From Ruficoccus amylovorans (GTDB lineage: Bacteria > Verrucomicrobiota > Verrucomicrobiia > Opitutales > Cerasicoccaceae), in NCBI RefSeq assembly GCF_014230085.1, contig NZ_JACHVB010000021.1, positions 72,501 through 136,500 on the forward strand: a stretch of 64,000 bases of DNA. Reading direction: 5' to 3'. The notes beneath the pieces are model-generated. The model was not told the DNA's origin. It searched no databases and saw only the letters and a program-made list of their open reading frames with translations. A program made the position numbers and the translations under genes. Positions 1 through 10,001 of this stretch are shown here, one piece after another (positions within the stretch are counted from its first letter, which is position 1; every line of letters begins with the position of its first letter).

Positions 1-874
1 GCGGATCGCCAGCGCGGTTTCCCGGAAGGGCAACCAGAAACTTTTGCAGGCTTTTATCCAGTCGATTACATCGCTGCGGCCCACATTGACGCTCAACACC
101 GAGGGCGCGCCGGTCATTGGGCTGGACGCCCAGGCGGTAAAAACACCTTCCGGGCTGGAGCCGATCCTGGATTTTTTGTGCTCGGATTATTCCTCACCGG
201 AAACGGTGGTCGTTTTTGACGAGTTCCAGTCGATTCTGAATCTGCCCGATTCTCGCGAAGTTCAGGCCATCATGCGCGGCAAAATCCAGCAGCAAAGCGG
301 CGCTTTCGTATTTCTTGGTAGTATCCGGCAGGAAATGCGCCTGCTTTTCACCGATTACGAGAGTCCGTTTAAGGATTCGGCCGTGCTGATGGAGGTCGGC
401 TATCTTCCCTGGGATAAGTTCCAGCGTTTTTTGGAAAAGAAATTTGCCGAGAGTGATTTTACGGTGGATGAGGCGGTTTGGCCGGTCATTTTTGATATAA
501 CTCGCGGGCATCCCAATGAGACCCAGAAGCTGTGCAGCGCACTGTGGATGGGGAATATGGACACCCACCGGGTCACTCTGGACAACCTGCGCGAGGGCTA
601 TGAGTTGATTTTCGCCATGCAGCGTGCGCAGTTCGAGCGCGACTGGGCCAGCCTGACCGGAATCCAGCAGCGGGTGCTGCGGACGGTGGCTCGGGTGGGT
701 GGCAAGCAGTTGACGGGTAAGGACTTCCTGCGGGCGAGTGATGTCGCTCATGGCCCGACGGTGCTCCGGGCGCTGGATCGGCTCAACGATTTGGAAATCC
801 TCATTGAGCGCGACGGAGAGCAATGTTTTACTGATCCGTTTTTCCGGCTTTGGCTACTGGAAAAAGGCTATTGA
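1..874 (+). CDS. AAA/archaeal-type ATPase, 5'-truncated
   Basis: The frame is open from the window edge (first complete codon at position 2) with no obvious start, so the N-terminus with the Walker A loop is missing. A Walker B strand (VVVFDEFQ) and a sensor-like FLGSIR segment are visible, followed by a helical lid and a C-terminal winged-helix-like region ending at LLEKGY. This order fits the ATPase_2 (archaeal-type ATPase) family, whose members are P-loop NTPases of mostly unknown cellular role, often found near mobile DNA. The family call rests on motif recognition only. The gene is followed by a strong bidirectional terminator. Confidence 0.7.
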   Translation, partial: RIASAVSRKGNQKLLQAFIQSITSLRPTLTLNTEGAPVIGLDAQAVKTPSGLEPILDFLCSDYSSPETVVVFDEFQSILNLPDSREVQAIMRGKIQQQSGAFVFLGSIRQEMRLLFTDYESPFKDSAVLMEVGYLPWDKFQRFLEKKFAESDFTVDEAVWPVIFDITRGHPNETQKLCSALWMGNMDTHRVTLDNLREGYELIFAMQRAQFERDWASLTGIQQRVLRTVARVGGKQLTGKDFLRASDVAHGPTVLRALDRLNDLEILIERDGEQCFTDPFFRLWLLEKGY

Positions 875-922
875 GTGTTCGGGCAGATGTTCCTGTGTCT
901 GTCAGCCTGAACCTGGCCATAA

Positions 923-954
923 AAAAAACGCGCCTGTCGACAGGCGCGTTTTTT
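923..954. terminator. Bidirectional rho-independent terminator
   Basis: A perfect 32-bp palindrome: a GC-rich stem (ACGCGCCTG with CAGGCGCGT) flanked by A6 on the left and T6 on the right. It lies between convergent genes, so it can terminate both the ATPase gene and the DUF805 gene. Confidence 0.9.
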
Positions 955-988
955 ATGGAAAGCGTTGATGGTAGCTTCGGTTAAGGGC

Positions 989-1360
989 TTAGGCCCCGGC
1001 CAACGGATCTTCACCGAAGCGGTTCGGGCCTTCGGTGCCTTTGAGGAAGCCGCACTCGACGAGCACCCAGATCGGGCCGACCAGCGGAATGAGGCCGATG
1101 AGGATCCACCAGGCCGACTTGTCGCGGTCGTGCCAGCGTTTGCCGTACACGCAGATGCTCGGATAGATGAGAATCAACTGCCAGATACCGAGGATCGCGA
1201 ACCCGGCCATGTTGGGGTTATTCGGATCGGAACCCATCATCACACCGGCGATGATATTGATCACAATGCTGACGATGACGACCGGGAGCACGAATTTGAG
1301 CCAGAAGGTGGAGCGGTTGATGCGCCCGTCGATAGAGAGATAGAGCTGTTTGAAGTCCAT
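989..1360 (-). CDS. DUF805 family inner-membrane protein
   Basis: 123 aa. It begins MDFKQLYLSIDGRINR, the typical N-terminus of DUF805 proteins, in which a short amphipathic segment with GR.NR precedes the first membrane helix. Three or four hydrophobic segments follow, with the conserved KRWHDRDKSAWW loop between them and a soluble tail. The open frame continues upstream to 1459, but the family signature starts at the ATG at 1358-1360, so that start is used. The molecular function of the family is not known. It ends against the shared terminator at 923-954. Confidence 0.85.
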   Translation of the reverse strand: MDFKQLYLSIDGRINRSTFWLKFVLPVVIVSIVINIIAGVMMGSDPNNPNMAGFAILGIWQLILIYPSICVYGKRWHDRDKSAWWILIGLIPLVGPIWVLVECGFLKGTEGPNRFGEDPLAGA

Positions 1361-1501
1361 AGTTGCGAGTGGATTAGGTTGGTAAGGTCGCCTGGGCTGT
1401 TTCTCAGCTTCAGGCTTTGCCCGGAAGCCAGTGAAGCAGAAAAAGCTACGGACTGGCAATGCCGATGTGAATGCATTTTTCTTCCTGTGCGCGGGGGAGA
1501 C

Positions 1502-2239
1502 TTACCCCGCCGGCGGGGGCACGAAGCGCTCAGGATGGTCGGTGATGAGAAAGTCGAAGCCGGATTTTTCCCAAAACTGGCGGCGGGCGGGGTCGTTCTC
1601 GGTCCACACGGCCAGAATGGCTCCAGCCCCGGAGAGGGCGTCGAGGGTGGCGGCGGGGATGTCGAGCTTGTGCGAGAAGCCGATCCCGTGGACGGGCAGG
1701 GCATCGGAGGGGACGCGCGGCGGGATTTTCGGGGGGATGCGGTTGAGCTTGTCTGCGAGCAGGAGCAGGGTCAGGTCCGGGAAGTGGCCCTGGAGCGACC
1801 AGAGCAGGTCCGGGAAAAAGCTCATGAAATAAACCTGGCGCGAGGCGATGAATTCCTGATGCCGCTTGAGAATGGGGGTGAGGGCGCGGGCCAGGTCGTG
1901 CGCGGGCACGTCCTTGACCTCAATGAGCAGGGTCTTGCGGGGTGGGACCGTGGCCAGGACTTCCTCCAGCGTGGGGATGGTTTCACCGGCGTAGGCGGGG
2001 TCTTTCCAGTCGCCGACATCGATGCGTTTGAGCTCCTCCAGGGTGAGGTCGGCGATGGAGTGATCCTCGTCGGAAAGGCGGCCAGTGCGGGCGTCGTGGC
2101 TACAGACGGGGACGCCGTCGCGGGTCAGGTGGATATCGATCTCCACGCCGTCGGCCCCGATCTGCCAAGCCCGGCGAATGGCGGCCAGGGTGTTTTCAGG
2201 GGCCAGGCCGGAGGCGCCGCGGTGTGCGATGATAAGCAT
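1502..2239 (-). CDS. Glycerophosphodiester phosphodiesterase (GDPD)
   Basis: 245 aa from MLIIAHRGASG. It is expected to hydrolyse glycerophosphodiesters to glycerol-3-phosphate and an alcohol in phospholipid turnover. The TIM-barrel GDPD signature is clear: HRGASGLAPENT at residues 6-17 (catalytic His, substrate-binding Arg), a metal-binding EID (GVEIDIHLT) and a second catalytic His in CSHD. The barrel closes with AVWTEND and FLITDHPERF. No signal peptide is seen, so it is probably cytoplasmic, as in UgpQ. The open frame extends upstream to 2317, but the family starts at this Met. The gene is divergent from the antiporter gene. Confidence 0.9.
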   Translation of the reverse strand: MLIIAHRGASGLAPENTLAAIRRAWQIGADGVEIDIHLTRDGVPVCSHDARTGRLSDEDHSIADLTLEELKRIDVGDWKDPAYAGETIPTLEEVLATVPPRKTLLIEVKDVPAHDLARALTPILKRHQEFIASRQVYFMSFFPDLLWSLQGHFPDLTLLLLADKLNRIPPKIPPRVPSDALPVHGIGFSHKLDIPAATLDALSGAGAILAVWTENDPARRQFWEKSGFDFLITDHPERFVPPPAG

Positions 2240-2413
2240 GGAGAAAAGGTTGGTTGCTAAGTTGCTGGAGGGCTGTGGGATAGGATAAGGTGCTGACCGA
2301 TTTCGCGCCGCGGGCACGTTTTTTTTGTAGCCAGCGCGGCAAGGTTTCGGATGCTGTGCCCAAAAGGGATAGCGAATGGCACGCCATCTGCAATCCGATC
2401 CCAGCTTTTCCCC

Positions 2414-4225
2414 ATGGAAATCTCTCTTTTTGGCACATTTGTTCTCGTTTTAGCCGTTGGCGCTGTCGCCCAGTGGGTGGGATGGCGGTTGAAAATACCC
2501 GCGATCCTTCTGCTTTTGGGGGCCGGTCTGGCCGCTGGTCCCGTGACCGGGCTGATTCAGCCGGATGAAGTTTTCGGGGACGTGCTGTTCCCGCTGGTCT
2601 CGGTCTCGGTCGCGATCATCCTGTTTGAAGGCGGGCTCAGCCTGAAACTGCGCGATCTGGCCAAGGGCGGGACTTCGATCCTCCGGCTGGTGACGATTGG
2701 CGGGGCGGTGACCTGGGCGCTGGCCGGGTGGTTGTCCTGGGCGTTGCTGGATTTTTCGCCCATCCTGTCCATCCTCTTCGGGGCGCTGTTGACGGTGACC
2801 GGCCCGACGGTGATCGGCCCCATGCTCCGGGCCATCCGGCCGAAGGGCAAGGTCAAGGCCATCGCGAAGTGGGAGGGCATCCTGAACGATCCGCTCGGCG
2901 TGCTGCTGGCGGTGTTGGTCTTCGAGGTTTATCTGTCCCAGCACTACGACGATGCCCCGGCGGTCATTTTGCTCGGGCTGGGGGAGACCCTGCTCACGAG
3001 CGTTGTGCTGGCGGGCGCGGCAGCGGGCTTCCTGCTGCTGCTGGTGCGGGCGAAGCTGATGCCCGAGTTTCTGCACAACCTGTTTGTGCTGGCGCTGGTG
3101 CTGGGGATTTTTGGCGCGTCCAATGCCATCCTGGAGGAGTCCGGCCTGCTCACGGTGACGCTCTTCGGGATCATCCTGGCCAACCAGTCCGTCTTCAACG
3201 TCCGCCACATCATCGACTTTAAGGAAAACCTCCAGGTGTTGCTGATTTCGTCGCTCTTTGTGGTGCTGGCGGCTCGGGTGGATTTTTCCGTTTTCGCCGG
3301 GCTGGGCTGGAAAAGCGCACTTTTTATCGCGGCGCTGATCGTGGTGGTGCGCCCGCTGGCGGTCGTGCTGGCCACCATCGGCTCGAAGCAGACGAGCTGG
3401 CGGGACCGGGTCCTGCTCATGCTGCTGGCCCCGCGTGGGATGGTGGCGATGGTCTTGACTTCGGTCTTCGCGCTGCGGATCGAGCAGCAGGGAGACCCGG
3501 CAGTGGGGGCAAACATGCTCGCCGTCATGCTGTTGGTGATTGTTTTGACGGTGTTGGTTTACGGCTTGCTGGCCGGGCCGGTTTCCTCGCGCCTGGGGCT
3601 TTCTAACCTCGACCCGCAAGGGGTGCTTTTTATCGGGGCGCACGAGTGGGCGCGGGCCATCGCAAGCGAGTTGAAATCGCTACAGGTCACGGTGCGCATG
3701 ATCGACTCGAACCGCTACCAGGTCGGCAAGGCCGTGCATGAGGGCATCAATGCCGACTGCGGCAACGTCTTTTCGGAAGCTTTTCTGGAAAACCTCGATC
3801 TCTCGGGCATCGGTCATGCCGTGGCCTTGACCGCCAACGACGAGGTCAACAGTTTCGCCGAGACGACGCTGGCCCACTACATCGAAAAGGGGGACATCTA
3901 CCCGCTCAAGGCCGAGCGCGAGATCGACGCTTCGGCCTCCTCCAAGGTCGTGAACCCGCCCTTTGGCCAGGACGTGACCTTTTCCTATCTCAAGCGCGAG
4001 TTCGAGCGCGGGGCGAAGCTCAACCACGTCACCCTGCGCGAGAATTTCGAGTTCCCCGAGTTCGAGGAGAGCTACGGCAAGAACGCCCTGCTGCTGTTCT
4101 GCATCGACGAGGACGGGCGGGTGCGGATTTTCAGCGCGAAGACCCGGATCAAGCCACGCCTCGGTTCGACGCTGGTCTTTCTGGAAACTGTGACCGAGCA
4201 GCGCGAAAAAACGCCGGTGGCGTAG
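2414..4225 (+). CDS. CPA1-type Na+(K+)/H+ antiporter with C-terminal RCK/TrkA-N domain
   Basis: 603 aa. The N-terminal ~400 residues form a polytopic exchanger of about 12 membrane helices. Helix 4 has TVTGPTVIGPML and helix 5 has the NDPLG ion-binding Asn-Asp pair of NhaP-type electroneutral antiporters. After the last helix a soluble TrkA-N-like Rossmann segment begins (VLFIGAHEWARAIA, then an acidic DSNR strand end and ALTANDEVN), followed by a TrkA-C-like tail. This suggests nucleotide-regulated cation/proton exchange at the inner membrane. The ATG at 2414 follows the 63-nt frame extension and begins directly with the first helix (MEISLFGTF). Ion specificity cannot be read from sequence. 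Confidence 0.88.
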   Translation: MEISLFGTFVLVLAVGAVAQWVGWRLKIPAILLLLGAGLAAGPVTGLIQPDEVFGDVLFPLVSVSVAIILFEGGLSLKLRDLAKGGTSILRLVTIGGAVTWALAGWLSWALLDFSPILSILFGALLTVTGPTVIGPMLRAIRPKGKVKAIAKWEGILNDPLGVLLAVLVFEVYLSQHYDDAPAVILLGLGETLLTSVVLAGAAAGFLLLLVRAKLMPEFLHNLFVLALVLGIFGASNAILEESGLLTVTLFGIILANQSVFNVRHIIDFKENLQVLLISSLFVVLAARVDFSVFAGLGWKSALFIAALIVVVRPLAVVLATIGSKQTSWRDRVLLMLLAPRGMVAMVLTSVFALRIEQQGDPAVGANMLAVMLLVIVLTVLVYGLLAGPVSSRLGLSNLDPQGVLFIGAHEWARAIASELKSLQVTVRMIDSNRYQVGKAVHEGINADCGNVFSEAFLENLDLSGIGHAVALTANDEVNSFAETTLAHYIEKGDIYPLKAEREIDASASSKVVNPPFGQDVTFSYLKREFERGAKLNHVTLRENFEFPEFEESYGKNALLLFCIDEDGRVRIFSAKTRIKPRLGSTLVFLETVTEQREKTPVA

Positions 4226-4268
4226 CCCGATCAGTGCTAAGCTGGCGAGACGATGCTGGTTCGCCCGT

Positions 4269-4715
4269 TCAGGCGAGGACTTCCTCGGCCAGCGGGGAGA
4301 GCTTTTCCAGGATGGCCGGGGGGAGGGCGAGGGAGCGCATCGGCCCGCCCGCAGTCGGTTTACAGACATAGACCGTGGTCATCTTGCCGGTGGCGACGTG
4401 GCGGCGCTGCTCGCCCGTGCCGGTATAGCACTTGGCCACGTATTCGACGGCCTTGAGCTTGATCGCCTTGACGAAGAGCTGGATCTCCAATTCGTCGCCG
4501 TAGCGCAGCGGTTCGTGGTAGGAGCACGAGGCCCGCACGCGGGGCCAGCCATAGTCGGTGGTGCCGTCGCTGGCCGTCAGCTCGACGCCGATTTCGCGCA
4601 GCAGGGCGGATTCGGCCGCCTCCATCCAGCGGAAATAGTTGGAAAAGTGCGCGATACCGGCCATGTCGGTCTCGGCGAAGTCCACCCGGCGGCGGTAGAT
4701 AAAAGGCTCGGCCAT
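4269..4715 (-). CDS. Acyl-CoA thioesterase, hotdog fold (YbgC/4HBT family)
   Basis: 148 aa from MAEPFIYRRRVDFAETDMAG. The N-terminal strand-loop D-x-x-x-T/D-x-x-G-x-x-x-x-x-x-Y-x-R-W-x-E is the 4-hydroxybenzoyl-CoA thioesterase signature, with a candidate catalytic Asp in the ETD motif. Members hydrolyse small acyl-CoA or acyl-ACP thioesters in the cytoplasm. The ATG at 4713-4715 has an AGGA about 10 nt upstream. Longer in-frame starts (to 4757) add residues not typical of the family. It is convergent with the antiporter gene, with only 43 bp between stops. Confidence 0.82.
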   Translation of the reverse strand: MAEPFIYRRRVDFAETDMAGIAHFSNYFRWMEAAESALLREIGVELTASDGTTDYGWPRVRASCSYHEPLRYGDELEIQLFVKAIKLKAVEYVAKCYTGTGEQRRHVATGKMTTVYVCKPTAGGPMRSLALPPAILEKLSPLAEEVLA

Positions 4716-4924
4716 ATCGGATTCATCCTGCCGGGGCATCGCTCTGCACGCCAGCAAGAAAAACGGGTGCGGACCGGTTTAAGCGTAGTTTGGAGGCAGC
4801 GCCGGGAGCGGGTTGCGGGGCCGCTTCAGAGTGAGCGAACGGGCGGGAACGGGGGGATGTTTTTTGGTTCCGGGCGGTTTTTTACATGGCCAGCGGCGTG
4901 AAAAGCTGAAAACGTCGGCTCCTT

Positions 4925-5509
4925 ATGTCAGAGCAAGCATCCGCACGCCACATCCTCGTTGCTACCGAAAAGGAGTGCAACGACCTCAAACAGCAAATCG
5001 CCGGCGGAGCCGACTTCGCCGACCTGGCTGCCAAGCACAGCAAATGCCCCTCGGGCAAGCGCGGCGGCGAACTGGGCACCTTCGGCAAGGGCCAGATGGT
5101 CAAGGAATTTGAAACCGTGGTCTTCTCGGCGCCGGTGAGCGAGGTGCAGGGCCCGGTCAAGACCGACTTCGGCTACCACCTGATCGAAGTCACCGCCCGC
5201 AGCGAGCCGGGCAAGCCGCTGCCGCCTCCCCCCGGCCAGGCCTCGGCACGCCACATCCTCGTCGCCAGCGAAAAGGATTGCGAAGACCTCAAGCAGCAGA
5301 TCGCCAGTGGGGCCGATTTCGCCGACTTGGCTGCCAAGCACAGCAAATGCCCCTCGGGCAAGCGCGGCGGCGAGCTGGGCACCTTCGGCAAGGGCCAGAT
5401 GGTCAAGGAATTTGAAACCGTGGTCTTCTCCGCGCCGGTGGGTGAGGTGCAGGGCCCGATCAAGACCGACTTCGGCTACCACCTGATCGAAGTCACCGCC
5501 CGCAGCTAA
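4925..5509 (+). CDS. Tandem-duplicated parvulin-type peptidyl-prolyl isomerase
   Basis: 194 aa made of two 89-residue PpiC/rotamase domains (residues 5-93 and 106-194) joined by a Pro-rich linker (EPGKPLPPPPGQ). Each domain shows ARHILV, HSKCPSGKRGGELG, F..G.MV.EFE and FGYHLIEV, the standard small cytoplasmic parvulin layout (PpiC is about 93 aa). The copies differ at only 6 of 89 positions, so duplication is recent or maintained by conversion. There is no signal peptide, so a cytoplasmic prolyl cis/trans isomerase is expected. Two linked active sites are unusual because PpiC is normally a single domain. Confidence 0.9.
   Translation: MSEQASARHILVATEKECNDLKQQIAGGADFADLAAKHSKCPSGKRGGELGTFGKGQMVKEFETVVFSAPVSEVQGPVKTDFGYHLIEVTARSEPGKPLPPPPGQASARHILVASEKDCEDLKQQIASGADFADLAAKHSKCPSGKRGGELGTFGKGQMVKEFETVVFSAPVGEVQGPIKTDFGYHLIEVTARS
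4937..5506 (+). repeat. Intragenic tandem duplication (2 x 267 bp)
   Basis: Positions 4937-5203 and 5240-5506 encode the two near-identical parvulin domains, separated by a 36-bp linker. DNA identity is high, including long identical runs across the central part. Confidence 0.9.
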
Positions 5510-5575
5510 GCGGCGACGGTCGGACTGCGAGACCGGGACGGCCCCGCTTTGGCCTGACTCAGACACGCATTTTCC

Positions 5576-5609
5576 AGCCTGCCGGGGTTTGTGCCCGGCG
5601 GGCTTTTTT
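5576..5609 (+). terminator. Rho-independent terminator of the parvulin gene
   Basis: An 11-bp stem (AGCCTGCCGGG with CCCGGCGGGCT, one G-T pair) with a short loop is followed by T6. Confidence 0.85.
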
Positions 5610-5675
5610 ATCCGCGTTTGACCACGTGGGGGAGCTTGCCGTTGGCAGAAGAAAGGTTTTTGCTGGGCCGCAGTC

Positions 5676-6479
5676 ATGTTGAATAAAGTGTCGTCTCCGC
5701 TGCATCCGAGTGATGCCGTTTTGTCCAAGGCCCGCCTGACCCCGTACTTTCTGGAGGACGGGGAGGATTTTGCCTGCATGCTCGTCCTGCCCGGAGGCGG
5801 GTACAGCCGCATCGCCGGGCACGAAGGAGGGCCGGTCGCGGGGTGGTTCAACTCGCTGGGGATTTCCGCCGCGGTCCTTGAGTACACGACCTGGGATGGC
5901 GCGCCCATCTACCCGAAGCCTCAGCAGCAAGCGCTCTACGCCATGCGGCTCCTGCGCGCCCAAGCCCGCGAGCACGGGATCGATCCGGCCCGCATCGGCG
6001 TGATCGGCTTTTCCGCCGGGGGGCACCTGGCGGCCTGCGTATCGCACGGCTTCGACCGCGAAGACTGGCTGCTCGACCCGGACGGCGAGCTGGCCGGGAT
6101 CAGCGCCCGCCCGGACGCCTCCATGCTGTGCTACGCGGTCACCTCTTCGGGGTTCTACGCGCATGTCAGCAGTTATAAAAACCTCCTCGGCCCCGATGTG
6201 ACCGAGGAGCAGGCTGACTTCATGAGCTGGGAAAAGCACGCCCACCCGCAGTGTCCGCCGACGTTTCTCTGGCACACGGCCGCGGACGAGACGGTCCCGG
6301 TCAACAACAGCTACCTGATGGCCCTGGCGCTTCAGGCCAATAAGACCCCGCACGAGCTGCACGTCTTCCCTGACGGGGCGCACGGGCGCGGGCTTGGGAC
6401 CTTTGCCGATCGCCGCCACCCGGTGGTGGGCCAGTGGCGCGGCCTGGCCGAGCGCTGGTTGCTCGGGCTCGGGTTCTGA
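5676..6479 (+). CDS. Alpha/beta hydrolase (esterase / acetyl-xylan-esterase-like)
   Basis: 267 aa. A hydrolase core is visible: oxyanion PGGGY at residues 39-43, nucleophile elbow GFSAGGH with Ser113, a candidate acid in HTAADETVPV and the catalytic His in FPDGAHGRG. This is the BD-FAE/XynB-like esterase arrangement seen in sugar-ester deacetylases. There is no signal peptide, so a cytoplasmic location is likely. Substrate is not determinable; an acetylated oligosaccharide is a guess from related proteins. It is followed 27 bp later by comF on the same strand. Confidence 0.82.
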   Translation: MLNKVSSPLHPSDAVLSKARLTPYFLEDGEDFACMLVLPGGGYSRIAGHEGGPVAGWFNSLGISAAVLEYTTWDGAPIYPKPQQQALYAMRLLRAQAREHGIDPARIGVIGFSAGGHLAACVSHGFDREDWLLDPDGELAGISARPDASMLCYAVTSSGFYAHVSSYKNLLGPDVTEEQADFMSWEKHAHPQCPPTFLWHTAADETVPVNNSYLMALALQANKTPHELHVFPDGAHGRGLGTFADRRHPVVGQWRGLAERWLLGLGF

Positions 6480-6506
6480 GCAGATCTTACGATTTATCGC
6501 TGAAAA

Positions 6507-7283
6507 ATGCCCACGTCCGTCCAACGCTCCCCGCTGTTGCGTACGCTTGTGCGGACGGGGCTGGACCTGATTTTTCCGCGCGACTGCGTGGTCACGGGCG
6601 AGCCGGTGGAGGAGGACTCCCCCTGCCGCTACCTCTCGCGAAAGGGGCTGGAGCAGGTGTTTTTTGTCAAAGAGCCGTGCTGCCCGACCTGCGGTTTCCC
6701 CTTTTTCGGGGAACTGCTGGCCAGTCGCGTCTGCCCGCATTGCCGGGAGCTGGAGCCTGCCTTCGGTCGCGGGCGCCCGCTCTTTCTGGCGCGCGACGCT
6801 GGGCGGGTGCTCGTGCACGAGTTAAAATACCACCGGGGCCGCTACTTGCTGCCTGACATCGCCACCCTGGCGGCAGGCTCGTCCGGCTTTTGCCAGCATC
6901 TGGCCGGGGCGGTGCTGGTGCCGGTCCCGCTGTACCCGCGCCGGGAACGCCAGCGCGGCTACAACCAGAGCCGCTGGCTGGCAGAGGTCTTCGCGGGCGT
7001 GGCGGGGGATTTTGAACAGACGCCGGGGGAACGCTGCCAAGTGGCCGACTTGCTGACGCGCATCCGAGACACCCCTTCGCAGACGAACTTCGACCGCGCC
7101 CAGCGCGAGGTCAACATGCGGGGCGCCTTTGGCCTGAAACCGGGTTCGCGTCCGGATGTGAGTCGCCGTCATGTCCTTGTGGACGATGTGTTTACGACCG
7201 GGGCCACGCTCAACGCCTGTGCCCGCGTCTTGCGCCGGGCCGGGGTGGAACGACTGGACGTGGCAACGCTGGCCCACGGTTGA
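6507..7283 (+). CDS. comF: ComF family phosphoribosyltransferase-like protein
   Basis: 258 aa. The N-terminal part has two paired cysteines (CPTC and CPHC) forming the ComF zinc ribbon. The C-terminal half is a type I phosphoribosyltransferase fold with the PRPP loop VLVDDVFTTGATL and the family segment RRERQRGYNQS. ComF proteins are linked to DNA uptake and ssDNA handling in naturally competent bacteria; the biochemical reaction is unsettled. Length is typical (about 230-260 aa). No other competence genes lie next to it. Confidence 0.88.
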   Translation: MPTSVQRSPLLRTLVRTGLDLIFPRDCVVTGEPVEEDSPCRYLSRKGLEQVFFVKEPCCPTCGFPFFGELLASRVCPHCRELEPAFGRGRPLFLARDAGRVLVHELKYHRGRYLLPDIATLAAGSSGFCQHLAGAVLVPVPLYPRRERQRGYNQSRWLAEVFAGVAGDFEQTPGERCQVADLLTRIRDTPSQTNFDRAQREVNMRGAFGLKPGSRPDVSRRHVLVDDVFTTGATLNACARVLRRAGVERLDVATLAHG

Positions 7284-7553
7284 CGGGATTTTCCGCCAAC
7301 CTCCGAATCCTCAAACCTTCATCTCGTTTGAAAACTTGAATGATAAAATCGGGAAATATCCTGTCCTGATTGCTTTTTTACAGGAAGAACGGGAAGTGAA
7401 GAAGGCGGCACCTCCGAGCAGACTTATCGTTCTTTCCGGCCTTCCTGTTAAATCTCAGCCTTTATCAAGGCTGCTGGAAAGTGGTATGAAACTCTTAAAC
7501 TCCCGGATTTTCACACTTTATTTTTCCTCCCCCTTGGTCCAATATCGGGCGCT

Positions 7554-8408
7554 ATGTCGATTTTCGGTAAGCCGAAGTACTCCACCGTCCGCGTCAAAAA
7601 GAAGGACATACCGACCGGTCTCTGGACGAAATGTCCCGAGACTGGCGAGATCATCTTCAACAAGGAGCTGGAGCAGAACTGGATGGTTGTGCCCAAGAGC
7701 GGTTATCATTTCCCGCTCAAGGCTCGCCGCCGGATCGAACTGCTGATCGACGACGGCACCTTCGAGGAGTACGACGCCGGGCTCGTCTCCGGCGACCCGC
7801 TGGAGTTCAAGGACAGTAAGCCCTATCCGCAGCGCCTGGCCCAGGCCCAGCAAAAGACGGGCGAAAATGACGCCGTCATCTGTGGCACGGGTGAGCTTGA
7901 GGGCCTGCCGGTCAGCCTCGCGGTGATGGATTTCAGCTTTATCGGGGCGAGCATGGGCTCGGTCGTTGGTGAAAAAATCACCCGCGCCATCGAGCGGGGG
8001 CTGCAAAACAAGTGCCCGGTCATCATCGTGTGCGCCTCCGGTGGGGCCCGCATGCAGGAGGGGATTCTCAGCCTGATGCAGATGGCCAAGACCAGCGCCG
8101 CGCTCAAGCGCCTTTCCGATGCCGGGCTGCCCTACATCGCCGTCCTGACCAATCCGACCATGGCCGGGGTCATGGCCAGCTTCGCTTCGCTCGGGGATGT
8201 CATCATCGCCGAGCCCAAGGCGCTGATTGGCTTTGCCGGGCCGCGCGTGATTAAGGAAACTACCCAGCAGGACCTGCCGGCGGGCTTCCAGACCTCGGAG
8301 TTTCTGTTGGAGCACGGGTTGATCGACCAGATCGTACACCGTCACCAGATGAAGGGCCGGATCGGCTCGCTCCTGCGCGCCTTTGGCGGCCAGAGCGCGG
8401 CGGTCTAA
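7554..8408 (+). CDS. accD: Acetyl-CoA carboxylase carboxyltransferase subunit beta
   Basis: 284 aa. AccD with AccA transfers the carboxyl group from carboxybiotin to acetyl-CoA, giving malonyl-CoA for fatty acid (and here probably polyene) synthesis. The crotonase-like core is intact ([31 protein letters not shown]). The N-terminal zinc ribbon is degenerate: in E. coli four cysteines bind zinc, whereas here only Cys27 (WTKCPET) remains and the other three positions are Thr30, Val46 and Ser49. The protein should still fold as carboxyltransferase but without zinc in that module. folC follows, an arrangement found in many bacteria. Confidence 0.95.
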   Translation: MSIFGKPKYSTVRVKKKDIPTGLWTKCPETGEIIFNKELEQNWMVVPKSGYHFPLKARRRIELLIDDGTFEEYDAGLVSGDPLEFKDSKPYPQRLAQAQQKTGENDAVICGTGELEGLPVSLAVMDFSFIGASMGSVVGEKITRAIERGLQNKCPVIIVCASGGARMQEGILSLMQMAKTSAALKRLSDAGLPYIAVLTNPTMAGVMASFASLGDVIIAEPKALIGFAGPRVIKETTQQDLPAGFQTSEFLLEHGLIDQIVHRHQMKGRIGSLLRAFGGQSAAV

Positions 8409-8461
8409 GCGGTTTGGCCGATAAAAATCCCAGCGTCCCGGCCTGCCTGCCGGGGACTGCC

Positions 8462-9745
<1,284 letters not shown>

Positions 9746-9872
9746 GTGTTTCGTCCCGGCGGGGTGGGAAGAATTTTTTGCCCGCGAAGCCACGCGAAGT
9801 CTGCTGAAATACGCTGTTTCTGTTTTTGGGGCTGCGCGCCCCAAGCCTGCGGCAGGACAGAGTCCTGCACCT

Positions 9873-9896
9873 GTGATTCTTCGAATCACTCTTTTT
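9873..9896 (+). terminator. Rho-independent terminator after folC
   Basis: A 7-bp stem GTGATTC/GAATCAC with a 3-nt loop, then CTTTTT. The rest of the folC-FKBP interval also holds a GC hairpin (GGGGC/GCCCC, about 9828-9843) and CAGGAC/GTCCTG, but no gene. Confidence 0.75.
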
Positions 9897-9942
9897 AATT
9901 CCTTAAAAAAGGACTGAACCCCGGCTACCCGCTTGGGGCATG

Positions 9943-9976
9943 AAAAAAGCCGGAGTCCCGCGAGGGAACTCCGGCT
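9943..9976 (-). terminator. Rho-independent terminator of the FKBP gene
   Basis: On the minus strand an AGCCGGAGT/ACTCCGGCT stem is followed by T6 (A6 at 9943-9948 on the plus strand). Confidence 0.88.
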
Positions 9977-10001
9977 GGAGAAATAAGCGTGAGCGCCGCG
10001 G

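Noticed and set aside
2450-3643. 397-aa minus-strand frame
   Set aside because: Antisense to the antiporter gene; Gln/His/Arg-rich without domains.
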